A DNA stretch of 6,058 nt, taken from contig JBJXGF010000169.1 of assembly GCA_046153015.1 (NCBI GenBank), positions 1 to 6,058 on the forward strand, read 5' to 3'. The translations under genes were made by a program, and so were the position numbers. Shown here piece after piece: positions 5,106 through 6,058 of this stretch (its first letter is position 1; every line of letters begins with the position of its first letter). The stretch comes from JBJXGF01 sp046153015. GTDB taxonomy: Bacteria; Actinomycetota; Acidimicrobiia; Acidimicrobiales; CAIXPF01. Under the pieces are notes generated by a model. That model had not been told where the DNA came from. It saw nothing but the letters and a program-made list of their open reading frames with translations, and made no database searches.

Positions 5106-5733
5106 AACCGCGGGTGAGCCTGTTCACCTGATGGTGTTCTCCGACTATCTCTGACCGTGGTGCTACCTCGGGGCCGTGCGCCTCGACGAGGTCGCCGACC
5201 AGCTCGGCCCGGCGGTGGCCTGGGAGCACCGCAGCTTCCTGCTGCGCCCCGAGCCCGAACCACGCCCGCTCGACAAGTTCACCGAGTACACGAAGAACTG
5301 GGCCCGGCCGGCCGAGATGGAGCCCAAGGCCCGCTTTCGCACGTGGTCCGGGGAGCACCAGCCGCCGTCGCACTCCGTGCCGGCTGCGGTCGCCGGCAAG
5401 GTGGCGGAGACCTTCGGCGCCGAGGCCCACCACGCCTTCCAGCGGCGGGCGCTCGAGGCCTACTTCGCCGAGAACCGCACGATCTCGGACCGCGATGTGC
5501 TCGTGGCGGTCGCCGCCGAGGCCGGCCTCGACGCAGCCGAGTTCGCCCGGCGGTGGGAGGAGGGCGAAAAGGGGTTCGTACGGGCCGTGTACCTCGACTA
5601 CACGCTGGCCGTGAACTCCGGCATCACCGCGGTGCCCTCCGTGGTGGTGGACCACCGCTACCTCGTGCAGGGCGGCGTCGAGGTCGTCCAGTACCTCGAG
5701 GTGATCGACCGCGCCCGCGCCGAACGCCCCTGA
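5083..5733 (+). CDS. DsbA/FrnE-like oxidoreductase with in-frame TGA at the redox Cys; probable selenoprotein (UPWC)
   Basis: A thioredoxin-fold DsbA-family protein. From GTG 5083 it has 216 residues if the TGA at 5152-5154 is read through. Strand beta-1 (EPVHLMVFSDYL) leads into U24-P25-W26-C27, where the DsbA/FrnE family has CPWC. The helical insertion contains PPSHSVP (94-100) and AYFAENRTISD, and AVPSVVV carries the cis-Pro (Pro185) that packs against the active site. There is no other Cys, so residues 24 and 27 are the only possible redox pair. The start is uncertain: ATG 5131 would cut beta-1 short, and GTG codons at 5038, 5053, 5068 and 5083 occur in the tandem repeat; 5083 is the nearest that keeps beta-1. 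None has a good ribosome binding site. A conventional call would begin at GTG 5176 and lose the active site. The likely role is thiol-disulfide exchange; no signal peptide is seen, so it is probably cytoplasmic. The alternative is a gene inactivated by TGC/TGT to TGA. Confidence 0.78.
5152..5154 (+). other. In-frame TGA, candidate selenocysteine codon
   Basis: The reading frame is ...TTC TCC GAC TAT CTC TGA CCG TGG TGC TAC CTC GGG..., that is FSDYL-U-PWCYLG. The TGA replaces the first residue of the CPWC motif, and the resolving Cys is kept at 5161-5163. The following base is C, as at the fdhF selenocysteine codon. Confidence 0.7.
5165..5192 (+). promoter_or_regulatory. Putative bacterial SECIS hairpin
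   Basis: ACCTC (5165-5169) pairs with GAGGT (5188-5192). GGGGC (5170-5174) pairs with GCCTC (5180-5184) including one G-U. The apical loop is CGTGC (5175-5179), and GAC (5185-5187) bulges on the 3' side. Twenty nucleotides separate the TGA from the loop, and a G is the second loop base, both within the general bacterial SECIS pattern (loop 16-37 nt downstream, G among the first two bases). No bulged U in the upper stem is seen. GC-rich coding DNA folds easily, so this supports but does not prove SelB recruitment. Confidence 0.45.
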
Positions 5734-5737
5734 CGAC

Positions 5738-5848
5738 CGGCTTCGCTGCGCTCAGCCGTCTCGTCGCTGGGGGCTGCGCCCCCAGACCCCATCACCGCCC
5801 GGCTCGCTGGCGCTCGCACGGTCGGCCGGCTTCGCTTCGCTCAGCCGG
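5738..5848. repeat. Cluster of hairpin-forming repeats between dsbA-like and acyP genes
   Basis: A 21-bp element at 5738-5758 recurs at 5827-5847 with one mismatch. Each copy is bounded by CGGCT/AGCCG arms and can form a hairpin; the second copy extends to CCGGCT (5826-5831) with AGCCGG (5843-5848). A looser relative lies at 5799-5821. The second copy overlaps the acylphosphatase stop. The pattern resembles short dispersed intergenic palindromes of high-GC genomes. Confidence 0.6.
5767..5785. terminator. Perfect 8-bp hairpin downstream of the DsbA-like gene
   Basis: CTGGGGGC (5767-5774) and GCCCCCAG (5778-5785) form an 8-bp perfect stem with a TGC loop, followed by ACCCC. It lies between two convergent genes, where a bidirectional terminator is expected. 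It lacks a T-tract, so it could be a Rho-independent terminator of the high-GC type or another dispersed palindrome. Confidence 0.45.
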
Positions 5849-6058
5849 GGCTCCGGCGCACGGTGAAGCCGGAGGCGCCGGTGGGGGTGAGCTCCTCCAC
5901 GTCGAGCCCGGTCACCACGGCCCGAGGAGGCCCCTCGCCCAGCCAGGCGAGCAGCGCGGCCACCGCCGGCGGCGGCCCCTCGAGCTCGGCCTCCACCCGC
6001 CCGTCGGGGCGGTTGCGGACCCAGCCGCTCACGCCCAGCCGCGCCGCCTCGGCGCGGC
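5841..6058 (-). CDS. acyP: Acylphosphatase, N-terminus outside window
   Basis: The frame enters from the window edge as RAEAARLGVSGWVRNRPDGRV and runs to TGA at 5841-5843, giving the last 71 residues of a family of about 90. LGVSGWVRNRPDGRVEAELEG is the central acylphosphatase signature, and its Asn (in VRN) is the catalytic residue that positions the water. The helix PPAVAALLAWLGEGPPRAVV and the closing strand SGFTVRR complete the ferredoxin-like fold. The N-terminal phosphate-binding loop with the essential Arg (GxVQGVGFR) would lie beyond 6058. The enzyme hydrolyses carboxyl-phosphate bonds such as acetyl- or carbamoyl-phosphate in the cytoplasm. GTG 6032 is internal and not the start. It converges on the DsbA-like gene across the hairpin cluster. 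Confidence 0.9.
   Translation of the reverse strand, partial: RAEAARLGVSGWVRNRPDGRVEAELEGPPPAVAALLAWLGEGPPRAVVTGLDVEELTPTGASGFTVRRSPG

Noticed and set aside
3911..5131. 406-codon plus-strand open frame across NUDIX and PPOX
   Set aside because: Out of frame with both real genes and low complexity; only its last 34 codons (the MRPCL repeat) are discussed separately.
5152..5154. Genetic code with TGA reassigned
   Set aside because: TGA ends the FHA, sua5, HTH, PPOX, acylphosphatase and DsbA-like genes at the expected lengths, so TGA is a normal stop here.
4982..5263. N-terminal extension of the PPOX gene through the tandem repeat
   Set aside because: Arg/Pro/Gly-rich with His-Gln-Thr repeat residues, outside family length; ATG 4981 fits the family.
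5176..5733. DsbA-like gene starting at GTG 5176
   Set aside because: This start removes beta-1 and the whole active site, while the same frame upstream encodes exactly those parts with only the TGA in between.

Overview
The window is very GC-rich (clearly above 70% by eye) with strong G/C bias at third codon positions. The gene content points to a high-GC actinobacterium, possibly Acidimicrobiia: an FHA protein with a GH-N-C-C zinc ribbon, an MSMEG_1061-type PPOX flavoprotein, and several TANNNT -10 boxes placed 6-7 nt upstream of start codons, the pattern of leaderless actinobacterial transcripts. This lineage call is inference.

Layout. 2-577 (+): 3' part of a zinc-ribbon/FHA protein. 602-1822 (-): acyl-CoA dehydrogenase, converging on the FHA gene over a short hairpin. 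1899-2903 (-): Sua5-type threonylcarbamoyl-AMP synthase for tRNA t6A. 2925-3581 (-): helix-turn-helix protein, 21 bp upstream of sua5. 3582-3723: divergent promoter region with a dyad symmetry. 3724-3813 (+): possible leaderless small ORF whose stop overlaps the start of a zinc-ribbon NUDIX hydrolase, 3810-4367 (+). 4331-4981 (-): PPOX-family FMN flavoprotein, converging on and overlapping the NUDIX gene. 4982-5130: divergent region with a 14-bp palindrome and a 15-bp tandem repeat. About 5083-5733 (+): DsbA/FrnE-like thioredoxin-fold protein. 5734-5840: hairpin-forming repeats. 5841-6058 (-): acylphosphatase, cut by the window edge.

The main discovery is in the DsbA-like gene. Conventional gene calling would start it at GTG 5176 and give a protein without an active site. 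The same frame reads upstream as MVFSDYL-TGA-PWCYLGAVRLDEV, so an in-frame TGA (5152-5154) sits exactly where the first Cys of the CPWC redox motif should be. Everything around it is intact, and a hairpin with the geometry of a bacterial SECIS element starts 10 nt after the TGA. This is best explained as a selenocysteine (UPWC) oxidoreductase missed by standard annotation. A nonsense mutation or a sequencing error at that codon is the main alternative. The other genes, and this gene's own end, use TGA as a normal stop, so a changed genetic code does not explain it.

The genes do not form one pathway. They are short transcription units for housekeeping (sua5, acylphosphatase), lipid catabolism (acyl-CoA dehydrogenase), nucleotide clean-up (NUDIX) and redox/flavin chemistry (PPOX, DsbA-like).
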